A program made the position numbers and the translations under genes. 64,000 nt of DNA from VRUE01 sp963716245 (lineage in GTDB: Bacteria; Actinomycetota; Thermoleophilia; Solirubrobacterales; 70-9): contig OY970300.1 of NCBI GenBank assembly GCA_963716245.1, forward strand, positions 558,001-622,000, in the 5' to 3' direction. Every line of letters starts with the position of its first letter. Positions within the stretch are counted from its first letter, which is position 1. Positions 24,229 to 32,018 of this stretch are shown piece after piece. The notes below the pieces were generated by a model. The model was given only the letters and a program-made list of their open reading frames with translations, was not told where the DNA came from and did not search any database.

Positions 24229-25749
24229 ATGAAACTCTCCCTGCCAGAGGAGCCGCGCCGGCGACGGCTGACGATCCTGGCGATCGCCGCCGCGATCGCG
24301 GGCGGCTATTACCTGCTCAGTCGCGTCATCCCGCACGACGACCTCCAGCAGCTGCTCGAGGACGTCTCCGAGACGCTCGGCGCCTGGACCTATCTGCTGG
24401 TCGGCGTCTTCGCCTTCGCCGAGACCGGCGCCTTCGTCGGCCTCGTCGTGCCTGGCGAGACGACGATGCTGCTCGGCGGCGCCGTCGCCGGCCAGGGCGT
24501 GATCGACGTCTACATCCTGATCGCGATCGCCTGGTTCGCGGCCTGGGCGGGCGACACGACCAGCTTCCTGATCGGCCGCCGGCTCGGCCGCGACTTCGTG
24601 ATGCGCCACGGCCCGCGCTTCGGGCTCAGCAACGAGCGCTTCGAAGGGGTCGAGGACTACTTCTCGCGGCACGGCGGCAAGACGATCTTCATCGGCCGGT
24701 TCGTTGGCATCGTCCGCGCCCTGGCGCCGTTCATCGCCGGCAGCTCGGGGATGCGCTACCGCGACTTCGTCCCCTACAGCATCCTCGGCACCGGGATCTG
24801 GTCCTCGGCGCACATCCTGATCGGCTACGTCTTCTCGCGCAGCATCGACACGGCCGCCAAGTACGCGGGACGGGGAGCCTTCCTGCTCGGCACGCTGATC
24901 GCGCTGACGGTCGCCTCGGTCTACCTCTACCGGCGCTTTCGCGTGCCCGAGAACCGGCGCGCCGCCGTCCGCTGGATGGAGGAGCACGTGGCCACCCGGT
25001 GGCTGGTCGGCCTGACCCGCCGCTTCCAGCCGCAGCTGCGCTTCCTCTGGGACCGGGTCACCCCGGGCGGCACCTTCGGGCTCGAGTTCACCTCGCTGAT
25101 GGCGACTCTCGCCGTCGCCGGCTTCGTGGCGATCGGCTACACCTCGATCGTCAGCGGCGACGCCGGCCCGACCCCCGGCGACACGACCGCGATCGACGTC
25201 GTCGAGAGCCTGCGCACCGGCTGGCTGGTCGACCTCGCCAAGGCGGTGACCGTGCTCGGCTCGGCGGGGGTCGTCCTCTCGCTGGCGGCCGTATGTGCCG
25301 TCCTGCTCGCCGCCCGGCGCCGCTGGGCCGAGCTGGGGGTGCTCGCCGTCGGCCTCGGCCTGACCTTCGCCGGGGTCCACGAGATCAAGGACTCGATCGG
25401 CCGCCCCCGCCCGGACGGCGGCCTGGTCGACACGTCGGGGTCCTCGTTCCCCAGCGGCCATGCCGCCTACTCCGTGTTCTACGTCTGGCTGGCGGTGACG
25501 ATCGTCCTGCGCCTGCGGCCGGGGATGACCCGCGGCGCAGCCGTGGTCGCCACCGGCATCGCCCTCACCGGGCTGGTCGGCCTCTCGCGCGTCTATCTCG
25601 ACGTCCACTACCTGAGCGACGTCAACGCCGGCTGGGCACTGGGCGCCGCCGCCTTCTCGCTCTGCGCGGCCGTTGCGCTCGTCATCACCACGGTGCGACA
25701 GAATGAGCCTCGTGCTGCTCCCGCTGGCGCTGCAGAAGATCGAAGATGA
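24229..25749 (+). CDS. DedA-family membrane protein fused to PAP2 phosphatase
   Basis: About 506 aa from ATG 24229; an earlier in-frame ATG at 24178 would overlap ispE. The first half (about 30-215) is a DedA/SNARE-associated domain with GLVVPGETTMLLGG and FIGRFVGIVRALAPFIAG. The second half (about 290-490) is a type 2 phosphatidic acid phosphatase with all three motifs: KDSIGRPRP (K-x6-R-P-like), SFPSGHA and SRVYLDVHYLSDV. DedA proteins include undecaprenyl-phosphate translocases and PAP2 enzymes dephosphorylate C55-PP or phosphatidate. One chain could therefore recycle lipid carrier, which is inference. Confidence 0.88.
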   Translation: MKLSLPEEPRRRRLTILAIAAAIAGGYYLLSRVIPHDDLQQLLEDVSETLGAWTYLLVGVFAFAETGAFVGLVVPGETTMLLGGAVAGQGVIDVYILIAIAWFAAWAGDTTSFLIGRRLGRDFVMRHGPRFGLSNERFEGVEDYFSRHGGKTIFIGRFVGIVRALAPFIAGSSGMRYRDFVPYSILGTGIWSSAHILIGYVFSRSIDTAAKYAGRGAFLLGTLIALTVASVYLYRRFRVPENRRAAVRWMEEHVATRWLVGLTRRFQPQLRFLWDRVTPGGTFGLEFTSLMATLAVAGFVAIGYTSIVSGDAGPTPGDTTAIDVVESLRTGWLVDLAKAVTVLGSAGVVLSLAAVCAVLLAARRRWAELGVLAVGLGLTFAGVHEIKDSIGRPRPDGGLVDTSGSSFPSGHAAYSVFYVWLAVTIVLRLRPGMTRGAAVVATGIALTGLVGLSRVYLDVHYLSDVNAGWALGAAAFSLCAAVALVITTVRQNEPRAAPAGAAEDRR

Positions 25750-25963
25750 CTACGTGCTGTTCGGCGCCGCGGCGCTGATCAGCCTCGTCGCCTTCGTCGC
25801 CCTGATCCTCGTCCCGGCTGTCGGCTCCTACGGCCGGCTCTGGGAGAAGGCGGTGGCGGGCCTCCTCTCGGTGATCGTGCTGCTGGCGTTGGTCTGCACG
25901 GGCGTCGTGCTCGGCGTCGCCGTCGTCTACTACTACAACGACATCGCCGAATTGCTCGGCTGA
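25703..25963 (+). CDS. 86-aa two-segment membrane protein
   Basis: The frame starts at ATG 25703, inside the end of the DedA-PAP2 gene (47-bp overlap in another frame). It begins MSLVLLPLALQKIEDDYVLF. Two hydrophobic segments (about 18-42 and 50-76) and a short C-terminus YYYNDIAELLG follow. The hydrophobic layout and lack of stops support a real gene coupled to the preceding one. No family recognised. Confidence 0.55.
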   Translation: MSLVLLPLALQKIEDDYVLFGAAALISLVAFVALILVPAVGSYGRLWEKAVAGLLSVIVLLALVCTGVVLGVAVVYYYNDIAELLG

Positions 25964-26006
25964 GGCCTCGCCGCCGGATACCGGCGCCAGAGTGCACCGT
26001 GCGATC

Positions 26007-26031
26007 GCCCGGGTAGCACCACTACCTGGGC
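26007..26031 (+). terminator. Strong hairpin between the PAP2 cluster and pucR-like gene
   Basis: GCCCGGGTAG and CTACCTGGGC form a 10-bp stem (one G-T wobble) with a 5-nt CACCA loop. No T-tract follows, as is common in GC-rich actinobacteria. A smaller hairpin (CGCCGG-ATA-CCGGCG) lies at 25972-25986. The position after the last stop and before the next promoter fits termination. Confidence 0.6.
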
Positions 26032-26079
26032 GCTCACCCGTCACCCCTGGCTCGGTCTCCGACATCGAGGCCACTGGCC

Positions 26080-26085
26080 GATAAT
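26080..26085 (+). promoter_or_regulatory. -10 box GATAAT, leaderless start of PucR-like gene
   Basis: GATAAT ends 6 nt before ATG 26092, which should be at or next to the transcript start. Confidence 0.5.
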
Positions 26086-26091
26086 TGGGGA

Positions 26092-27303
26092 ATGGACACG
26101 GTTTCCAAGGAAGCCAACACGCTCAACGCGCTTTCGGAGGCGGTCGAGTCCGGCGCCGGGCTGCCCGCCGTCGCGCGGGCCGCGGCGCGGGTGCTCGACG
26201 CGAGCGTGGCACTGATCGACCGCTCGGGGGCGGTCCTGGCCGTGGCCGGCGCCTCGCCCGACCAGGAGCGCAAGCTGCTCGCCGGCGGCGAGAAGGTGAC
26301 CTCCGTCGAGCTGCGGGTCGCCGACAGCGTCGTGGGCGAGCTGCGCTACCGCGCCGCCGCGCCGCCCGAGCCGACGATCGCGCGCATGGTGACGACGCTG
26401 CTGGCGCTGGAGCTGGAGCGCTCGCGGGCACCGGAATGGGAGAGCGAGGAGGTCGCCGGGGTCTTCGTGGCCGCCGTCTTCGCCCGCGAGGTGACCGACC
26501 GCGGCGACATCGTCGCCCGCGGCGCCGAGCTCGGCGCCGACCTCGAGAAGGGCGCCGGCGCGCTGCTCGTCCGCACCGCTCCCCGCGCGGCGCAGACGGG
26601 AGAGTGGCGCGAGCGGGTGATGAGCCTGGCGATGCGCACGCTGCGCTCGCTGGCGCCCGGCTCGCTGGCGACCGCCGAGGCGAGCGAGGTGGCGGCCGAG
26701 ATCGCGGTGATCGTCCCCGCCGAGGACGACGAGCGCTTGGAGCGGGCCACCGCGGGACTGTCGCGGGAGCTGGAGGACGCCCTCGCCGGCTTCCACCTGA
26801 CGATCGGCGCGAGCCGCCGCGTGGCCGACCCCGTCGACCTCTACCGGGCCGGCAACGAGGCGCGCCTGGCGGTCAACGTGGGGGAGGCCGAGGGCCGGCC
26901 GCTGCTCGCCTTCGAGGACACGGGCGCCTACCGGCTGCTGCTGCCGGCGATGAGCGAGGACCCGGGCGAGCTGGAGCGCTTCTATGCGGAGACGATCGAG
27001 CCGCTCGACGCCTACGACGACCAGTACGAGACCGAGCTGGTCGCGACGGTCGAGGCCTATCTCGCCAACGACGGCAACGTCGCCGCCACGGCCAAACAGC
27101 TCTTCACCCACCGCCACACGATCCGCTACCGGCTCGAGCGCGTCCGCGAGCTCTGCGGCCACGACGTCTCCGCCACCGAGGGCCGCGAGAAGCTCGGCCT
27201 CGGCCTCAAGGCGATGCGCGTCCTCGGCATCGCCTCCCCCCGCGGCCCCGCCTTCGAGCCCGGTGCCGAAGGCGGCAAGGTCCCGCGCGGCGGGGAGGAG
27301 TAG
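26092..27303 (+). CDS. PucR/CdaR-family transcriptional regulator
   Basis: A 403-aa protein. The N-terminal half resembles a GAF-like sensory region (LPAVARAAARVLDASVALID). A GGDEF-like CdaR middle domain (about 195-290) includes HLTIGASRRVADPVDLYRAG and NEARLAVNV. The C-terminal PucR helix-turn-helix is clear: VEAYLANDGNVAATAKQLFT then HRHTIRYRLERVRELCG. PucR-type regulators control purine, sugar-acid or amino-acid catabolism. No obvious catabolic target lies beside it, since the next genes are tRNA-Gln and an endonuclease. Confidence 0.9.
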   Translation: MDTVSKEANTLNALSEAVESGAGLPAVARAAARVLDASVALIDRSGAVLAVAGASPDQERKLLAGGEKVTSVELRVADSVVGELRYRAAAPPEPTIARMVTTLLALELERSRAPEWESEEVAGVFVAAVFAREVTDRGDIVARGAELGADLEKGAGALLVRTAPRAAQTGEWRERVMSLAMRTLRSLAPGSLATAEASEVAAEIAVIVPAEDDERLERATAGLSRELEDALAGFHLTIGASRRVADPVDLYRAGNEARLAVNVGEAEGRPLLAFEDTGAYRLLLPAMSEDPGELERFYAETIEPLDAYDDQYETELVATVEAYLANDGNVAATAKQLFTHRHTIRYRLERVRELCGHDVSATEGREKLGLGLKAMRVLGIASPRGPAFEPGAEGGKVPRGGEE

Positions 27304-27306
27304 CGG

Positions 27307-27312
27307 TACCCT
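27307..27312 (+). promoter_or_regulatory. -10 box TACCCT of tRNA-Gln
   Basis: TACCCT lies 12 nt upstream of the mature tRNA 5' end and starts 3 nt after the pucR-like stop. Confidence 0.45.
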
Positions 27313-27324
27313 GATCTTCTGCGT

Positions 27325-27396
27325 TGGGGAGTGGTGTAATCGGCAACACACGGCACTTTGGATGCCGCATTCCCGGTTCGAACCCGGGCTCCCCAG
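27325..27396 (+). tRNA. tRNA-Gln (anticodon TTG)
   Basis: A cloverleaf is readable. Acceptor TGGGGAG pairs with CTCCCCA, with discriminator G at 27396. The anticodon stem CGGCA/TGCCG encloses the loop CTTTGGA, giving anticodon TTG. The T-arm is CCCGGTTCGAACCCGGG. CCA is not encoded. The initial T-A pair is the usual bacterial tRNA-Gln feature. Confidence 0.95.
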
Positions 27397-27414
27397 TCAG
27401 GGAATGAGCCGAAG

Positions 27415-27431
27415 TTCGGGTTCGACCCGAA
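27415..27431 (+). terminator. Hairpin downstream of tRNA-Gln
   Basis: TTCGGGT and ACCCGAA form a perfect 7-bp stem with a TCG loop, 19 nt after the tRNA end. It is followed by GCTTTCC, a weak pyrimidine run. Confidence 0.5.
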
Positions 27432-27452
27432 GCTTTCCGTCGGCAGGTCTTG

Positions 27453-27466
27453 CGAACATATGTTCG
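27453..27466. promoter_or_regulatory. LexA/SOS-box-like palindrome
   Basis: CGAACATATGTTCG is a perfect 14-bp palindrome. It fits the Gram-positive SOS box (CGAAC-N4-GTTCG) bound by LexA in Bacillus and actinobacteria. It covers the ATG at 27460 of the HNH endonuclease gene, so LexA binding would block transcription start or early elongation. The match is seen directly; regulation is inferred. Confidence 0.65.
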
Positions 27467-28263
27467 TGCCAGGCCGAGGCCCCACCTATAGCGAGGGAGA
27501 AGCGAGAGAGGCGATTGCCGCCTCGCGGTCGTGGGCCGGGAGCTTGCGCTATCTGGGTCTTTGCCCGACTGGCGGCGCTTGGAGAATCCTCAAAAAATAC
27601 GCCCGAATTTGGGAGATATCGACGGATCACTTCGATCCGCAGGCAAGCCGCCTCGCGAACCTGCGATGCACACGCAAACCGCTGTCGGAGGTCCTTGTCG
27701 AGCGGTCGACCTATCCGCGCAAAGACGTCAAGCGTCGTCTGCTCTCTGAGGGGTTGAAGGAGCCGCGTTGTGAGCTATGCGGCCAGGATGAGATTTGGAG
27801 AGGCCGTCCGATGTCGATGATCCTCGACCACATAAACGGCGTACGGGACGACCATCGGTTGGAGAACCTGCGCATGGTTTGTCCCAATTGTGCGGCGACG
27901 CTGGACACTCACTGCGGACGGAGGAATCGGATCCATCGCGCCAAGCGGCAGTGCCTGCGCTGTGACAAGGCGTTCGCTCCGGGCTATGCGGCCCAGCGCT
28001 ACTGCTCGCAAAGATGTGGAGTGCGTTGGGATCGGTCGGATTTCCGTCGCAAGAGGCGCGGCCAGCGGGGCCTTCCGAAGCCCGCAGAGCGCAAAGTCGA
28101 GCGCCCGCCGTACGAGCAACTGCTGGAGGAGATCGAGGCGACGAGCTATCTGGCGGTCGGTCGCAGATACGGCGTGTCCGACAACGCTGTCCGTAAGTGG
28201 GTTCGCTGGTACGAGCGGGAGATGGAGCGGGAAGCAGCGGAACGCGAGACGGCTACGGCTTGA
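27460..28263 (+). CDS. HNH endonuclease with flanking DNA-binding segments
   Basis: About 267 aa from ATG 27460; GTG 27466 is also in frame. The N-terminal helix-turn-helix region (AREAIAASRSWAGSLRYLGL, then GGAWRILKK) is typical of actinobacterial HNH proteins. The nuclease core (about 105-155) has a C-x2-C zinc pair CELCGQ, ILDHINGVRDDHRLENLR and CPNC. A second Cys cluster (CLRCDKAF, RYCSQRCG) and a C-terminal resolvase-like HTH (YLAVGRRYGVSDNAVRKWVR) follow. The gene is visibly less GC-rich than its neighbours and lies directly behind a tRNA gene, which suggests acquisition. An SOS-box-like palindrome covers its start. It could be a homing or defence nuclease; the target is unknown. Confidence 0.8.
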   Translation: MFVPGRGPTYSEGEAREAIAASRSWAGSLRYLGLCPTGGAWRILKKYARIWEISTDHFDPQASRLANLRCTRKPLSEVLVERSTYPRKDVKRRLLSEGLKEPRCELCGQDEIWRGRPMSMILDHINGVRDDHRLENLRMVCPNCAATLDTHCGRRNRIHRAKRQCLRCDKAFAPGYAAQRYCSQRCGVRWDRSDFRRKRRGQRGLPKPAERKVERPPYEQLLEEIEATSYLAVGRRYGVSDNAVRKWVRWYEREMEREAAERETATA

Positions 28264-28282
28264 TCTCGTCCGGACAGGCGCT

Positions 28283-28288
28283 TAGGTT
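28283..28288 (+). promoter_or_regulatory. -10 box TAGGTT, leaderless start of HdeD-like gene
   Basis: TAGGTT ends 6 nt before ATG 28295, with no ribosome-binding site. Confidence 0.5.
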
Positions 28289-28294
28289 CGTCGC

Positions 28295-28867
28295 ATGGAG
28301 GCGAGCAGAGCGGCGCTGGACCCGCAGGTCCGTGAGGGGCTGGCGCGCAGCTGGAAGGCCCTGATGGCGGTCGGGGTGCTGGCGATCCTCACCGGCTGCT
28401 TCGCGATCCTCGTTCCGGCCGTCGCCTCGGTGGGAACCGCGATCTTCATCGGCTGGCTGCTGATCTTCGCCGGGCTGTTCCTGATCGCCGGCGCGTTCAC
28501 GGCTCACTCGCTGGGGACCGTCGTCGTCCGGCTGCTCTGGGCGCTGCTGACCCTGCTCGTCGGCTTCTGGCTGGTGATCGAGCCCGACAACGGCACGCTG
28601 ACCCTGACCCTCGTCCTCGGCCTCTACTTCCTGTTCATGGGCGCGACCCGGCTCGCGGTCGCCTTCGCCGCCCGCGGCCGCCAGAACGCCGGCCTGCTCG
28701 GCCTCAACGGCATCGCCGGCCTCCTGATCGGCATCCTCGTCCTGGCCGAGTTCCCCAGCTCTGCCGACTGGGCGATCGGCCTCCTCGTTGGAATAGACCT
28801 CATCTTCGCCGGCTGGACGCTCACTTCTGTGGCGCTTCTAGGTAAGGACCTCGCCCGGAGCAAATAG
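28295..28867 (+). CDS. HdeD/DUF308-family membrane protein
   Basis: A 190-aa protein with six hydrophobic segments in three hairpins. Each carries the family's repeated pattern of Gly-rich helices followed by a short polar turn (GWLLIFAGLFLIAGAF, LGLYFLFMGATRLAVAF, LLVGIDLIFAGWTLTSVAL). HdeD-like proteins are linked to acid or envelope stress in enterics; the actinobacterial members are uncharacterised. The gene stands alone between the HNH gene and a palindromic repeat. Confidence 0.85.
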   Translation: MEASRAALDPQVREGLARSWKALMAVGVLAILTGCFAILVPAVASVGTAIFIGWLLIFAGLFLIAGAFTAHSLGTVVVRLLWALLTLLVGFWLVIEPDNGTLTLTLVLGLYFLFMGATRLAVAFAARGRQNAGLLGLNGIAGLLIGILVLAEFPSSADWAIGLLVGIDLIFAGWTLTSVALLGKDLARSK

Positions 28868-28908
28868 CGCAACGGCGCGGGGAGTCGAGCGCCTGGGAGT
28901 CCGCCCCT

Positions 28909-29006
28909 CGGGCGGGTGGCGTGGTGGCGGGGGTCCCCATAGCGGAGGGCGACGCGAAGCGGCGTCCGAGCACATGGGGGAGGGCCGCCGCGACAGGACC
29001 CGCCCG
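28909..29006. repeat. Palindromic repeat element, copy 2
   Basis: The core GCGGGTGGCG ... GCGACAGGACCCGC spans 28912-29003 (92 bp). The outer arms CGGGCGGGT (28909-28917) and ACCCGCCCG (28998-29006) differ from copy 1 but remain fully complementary. The inner part has CCCCAT/ATGGGG and a longer GACGC...GCGTC hairpin. It lies between the HdeD-like gene and the glmU promoter. Confidence 0.85.
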
Positions 29007-29043
29007 CCGGAGCGGCTGTCTGGCAGTGCTCGCCCACCCCGAC

Positions 29044-29049
29044 TACGAT
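29044..29049 (+). promoter_or_regulatory. -10 box TACGAT, leaderless start of glmU
   Basis: TACGAT ends 6 nt before GTG 29056. It sets the glmU start and excludes upstream in-frame codons that run into repeat copy 2. Confidence 0.55.
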
Positions 29050-29055
29050 TCGCTG

Positions 29056-30447
29056 GTGAGTTCGCCTCTAGTGCTCGTCATGGCGGCGGGCGAGGGCACG
29101 CGCATGCGCTCCTCGCTGCCGAAGATGCTCCATCCCGTCTGCGGGCGGCCGATGGTCGCCTGGCCGATCCACGCGGCGCGCGAGGCGGGCGCCGGCCGTG
29201 TCGTCGCCATCGTCTCGCCGAATCGCGACATCTCTGCCGGGCTCCCCGAGGGAGTCGAGACCGTCGTGCAGCCGGAGGCCGACGGCACCGGCGGCGCCCT
29301 GCGCGCCGCCCTGGAGCAGATCCGCGAGGCCGAGACGGTCGTGGTCCTCTCCGGCGACCATCCGCTGCTCTCGGCCGAGACGATCGCCGGCCTGCTGTCA
29401 GTCCACCGCGAGTCCGAGGCGGCGGCGACGATGCTGACGATCGAGCTCGACGATCCCGGTTCCTACGGGCGCGTCATCCGCGGCTCTGACGGGGAGTTCG
29501 AGCGGGTGGTCGAGGCGAAAGCGGCAGGCGACGCCGGTGCCGGGGAGCTGGCGATCCGCGAGGTCAACGCCGGGACCTACGCCTTCGACGCGGCCCTGCT
29601 CGCCGACGCGCTCGGCGAACTCTCCAACGACAACGCTCAGGGCGAGTACTACCTGACCGACGTCTTCGCCGCCCTGCGCGCGAACGGCCACTCGGTCGCC
29701 ACGCACCCCGCCGACGACGACGGCGCGACGATGGGGGTCAACACGCGGATCGAGCTGGCCCGGGTCGAGGACGAGGCCCGCCGCCGCCTGCTCGACGCCC
29801 ACATGCTCGCCGGCGTCACCGTCGTCGACCCGGCCTCGACCTGGATCGACGCCGGGGTCGAGATCGACGCCGACGCCCGGATCGAGCCCGGCACGACGCT
29901 GCGCGGCCGCACCGCGGTCGGCGCCCGCTCCGTCGTCGGCCCGCTCACCACGCTGATCGACACCCGGCTCGGCGAGGACGTCGGCGTGCCCCACTCCTAT
30001 CTGGTCGATTGCGAGGTGCTCGACGGCTGCAGCGTCGGCCCCTTCGCCTACCTGCGCCCGGGCGCGCGCCTCGAGCCCGGCGCCAAGGCGGGCACCTTCG
30101 TCGAGATCAAGAACTCGCGGATCGGCGAGGGAGCCAAGGTGCCGCACCTCGCCTACGTGGGCGACGCCGAGGTCGGCGCCCGCAGCAACCTCGGCGCCGG
30201 CACGATCACCGCCAACTACGACGGATTCCGCAAGCACCGCACGGCGATCGGCGAGGACGCCCGCATCGGCGTTGACACGATGCTGATCGCACCGGTAGAA
30301 GTCGGGGACGCCGCCTACACTGGCGCCGGCGCAGTGATCAAGCGGGACGTTCCCGACGGAGCGCTAGCGGTGAGCGACAACGACCAGCGAAACATCGAGG
30401 GCTACGCCGAGCGCAAGGCGGCCGAGATGCGTGAGGAGGATTCGTGA
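29056..30447 (+). CDS. glmU: Bifunctional UDP-GlcNAc pyrophosphorylase / GlcN-1-P acetyltransferase
   Basis: A 463-aa protein from GTG 29056. The N-terminal uridyltransferase has LVMAAGEGTRMRSSLPKMLH, QPEADGTGGALRAAL, VLSGDHPLL and EYYLTDVFAAL. The C-terminal left-handed beta-helix (about 250-450) has hexapeptide repeats, RPGARLEPGAKAGTFVEIKN, KVPHLAYVGDAEVG and GAGTITANYDGFRKHRT. GlmU makes UDP-N-acetylglucosamine for peptidoglycan. Its stop overlaps the prs start (GTGA), as expected for the common glmU-prs operon. Confidence 0.97.
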   Translation: MSSPLVLVMAAGEGTRMRSSLPKMLHPVCGRPMVAWPIHAAREAGAGRVVAIVSPNRDISAGLPEGVETVVQPEADGTGGALRAALEQIREAETVVVLSGDHPLLSAETIAGLLSVHRESEAAATMLTIELDDPGSYGRVIRGSDGEFERVVEAKAAGDAGAGELAIREVNAGTYAFDAALLADALGELSNDNAQGEYYLTDVFAALRANGHSVATHPADDDGATMGVNTRIELARVEDEARRRLLDAHMLAGVTVVDPASTWIDAGVEIDADARIEPGTTLRGRTAVGARSVVGPLTTLIDTRLGEDVGVPHSYLVDCEVLDGCSVGPFAYLRPGARLEPGAKAGTFVEIKNSRIGEGAKVPHLAYVGDAEVGARSNLGAGTITANYDGFRKHRTAIGEDARIGVDTMLIAPVEVGDAAYTGAGAVIKRDVPDGALAVSDNDQRNIEGYAERKAAEMREEDS

Positions 30448-31481
30448 GCACGATCGAGCAGCGTCACCCCGAGTTGGCGCCGACCGCGATCCCGCACGAC
30501 TACTCCAAGCGGATGATGGTCTTCGGCGGCCGCGGCTCGATGGAGCTCGCCGCCAAAGTCGCCAAAAAGCTCGAACTCGACCTCGGTCAGGTGACGCTGA
30601 CGACGTTCGCGAACGGCGAGGTCTACTGCCGCTACGAGGAGTCGATTCGCGGCGCCGACGTCTTCCTGGTCCAGTCGACCTGCGCCAACGAGCAGAGCGA
30701 GATGACCCCGAACGACGCCCTGGTCGAGCTGCTGACGATGATCGACGCCGCCCAGGGCGCCTCCGCGCACCGGATCGTCGGCGTCCTGCCCTGGTACGGC
30801 TACGCGCGCCAGGACAAGAAGTCGGCACCGCGCGAGCCAATCTCGGCACGCGTCGTCGCCAAGTGCCTGGAGGGCGTCGGCGTCGACCGCGTCGTCACCA
30901 TGGACCTCCACGCCGGCCAGGTGCAGGGCTTCTTCCACGTCCCGGTCGACCACATGACGGCGATGCCGATGCTGACCCAGTGGTTCGTCGACCAGCAGTT
31001 CACCGAGGAGCTCGTGATCGTCTCTCCCGACGCCGGCCGGGTGAAGACCGCGCGCAACTTCGCGCGGCGGATCGGCACCCATTGGGCGGTGATGGAGAAG
31101 GAGCGCCCGGCCCAGCAGGTCGCCGAGATCGGCTACGTGGTCGGCGACGTGAAGGGCAAGACCGCGGTCCTCGTCGACGACATGATCGACACCGCCGGCA
31201 CCCTCTGCGCCGCCGCGCAGACCGTCCTCGACGAGGGGGCCGCGCGGGTGATCGCCTGCGCGACCCACGGCGTCTTCTCGGGACCGGCCTACGAACGGCT
31301 CGCCTACGAGAAGTCGGGCATCGAGCGGATCGTCGTCACCGACACGATCCCGCTCCGACCCGGCGCGCCTGACAACATCACCGTGCTCTCCACCGCGGGC
31401 ACCTTCGCCGACTCGATCCGCCGCATCTTCACCGACGACTCGGTCTCCGAGATCTTCGCCGGCGAGAACCAGCTGTTCTGA
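30444..31481 (+). CDS. prs: Ribose-phosphate pyrophosphokinase (PRPP synthetase)
   Basis: A 345-aa protein, slightly longer than usual at the N-terminus. It has KRMMVFGGRGSMELAAKVAK, the ATP-site FANGEVYCRYEESIRGADVF, VLPWYGYARQDKKSAPREPI (flexible catalytic loop), MDLHAGQVQGFF and the PRPP-binding loop VLVDDMIDTAGTL. It makes PRPP for nucleotides, His and Trp. It begins inside the last bases of glmU. Confidence 0.97.
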   Translation: MSTIEQRHPELAPTAIPHDYSKRMMVFGGRGSMELAAKVAKKLELDLGQVTLTTFANGEVYCRYEESIRGADVFLVQSTCANEQSEMTPNDALVELLTMIDAAQGASAHRIVGVLPWYGYARQDKKSAPREPISARVVAKCLEGVGVDRVVTMDLHAGQVQGFFHVPVDHMTAMPMLTQWFVDQQFTEELVIVSPDAGRVKTARNFARRIGTHWAVMEKERPAQQVAEIGYVVGDVKGKTAVLVDDMIDTAGTLCAAAQTVLDEGAARVIACATHGVFSGPAYERLAYEKSGIERIVVTDTIPLRPGAPDNITVLSTAGTFADSIRRIFTDDSVSEIFAGENQLF

Positions 31482-31494
31482 CGGGGCGGCCGGT

Positions 31495-31500
31495 TAGGCT
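31495..31500 (+). promoter_or_regulatory. -10 box TAGGCT of the 31510 gene
   Basis: TAGGCT ends 9 nt before ATG 31510, 13 nt after the prs stop. No ribosome-binding site is present. Confidence 0.45.
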
Positions 31501-31509
31501 CGCCGTCAG

Positions 31510-31956
31510 ATGGTCGACGAATACACGGTCGTCAAGAGCATCCACGTCCTCGCCGCGGCCCTCTGGGTCGGGGGCGGGTTCGGGATCAACGTGGCGATGC
31601 TGCTCGCAGCCCGCAGCGGCGAGCCGGCCAACATGCTCGCCGCGATGCGCTTCGCCCACGCCTTCGGCCACTACGTCCTGCCCTGGCTGTCGCTGATCAC
31701 GCTCGCGATGGGGATCTGGCTGACCGAGAGCTTCTACGACTGGGGCGAACTCTGGATCGGCCTCGGCCTGCTCGGCCTGGTCGTCGCCACCGCGATCGGG
31801 CTCTTCTACCTCGCGCCGAAGGCGAAGGGCGCGATCGCCGGCATGGAAAGCGGCCAGCCGCCCCCGCCGGGCCGCAACTGGGTGCCGATCGTCGCCCGGC
31901 TCAACCTGCTGATCGTCGTCGCCGTCCTCGTCCTTATGGTCATCCGCCCGACCTAG
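31510..31956 (+). CDS. DUF2269/CopD-like four-helix membrane protein
   Basis: A 148-aa protein with four hydrophobic segments. It starts MVDEYTVVKSIHVLAAALWV, where an early His in the first helix followed by a Gly-rich turn (GGGFG) is shared by DUF2269 and CopD-like proteins. A second His pair is in RFAHAFGHYVLP. These His residues could bind haem or copper by analogy, but that is not shown. It stands between prs and the GDPD gene with its own promoter. Confidence 0.65.
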   Translation: MVDEYTVVKSIHVLAAALWVGGGFGINVAMLLAARSGEPANMLAAMRFAHAFGHYVLPWLSLITLAMGIWLTESFYDWGELWIGLGLLGLVVATAIGLFYLAPKAKGAIAGMESGQPPPPGRNWVPIVARLNLLIVVAVLVLMVIRPT

Positions 31957-32006
31957 CCGCCCAGCGATCGCAATCAGGCGAGGGTTGGGTGGCGTGCCTC
32001 GGTCAC

Positions 32007-32012
32007 TACGCT
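32007..32012 (+). promoter_or_regulatory. -10 box TACGCT, leaderless start of GDPD gene
   Basis: TACGCT ends 6 nt before ATG 32019 and favours this start over the GTG at 31989. Confidence 0.5.
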
Positions 32013-32018
32013 GACCCG

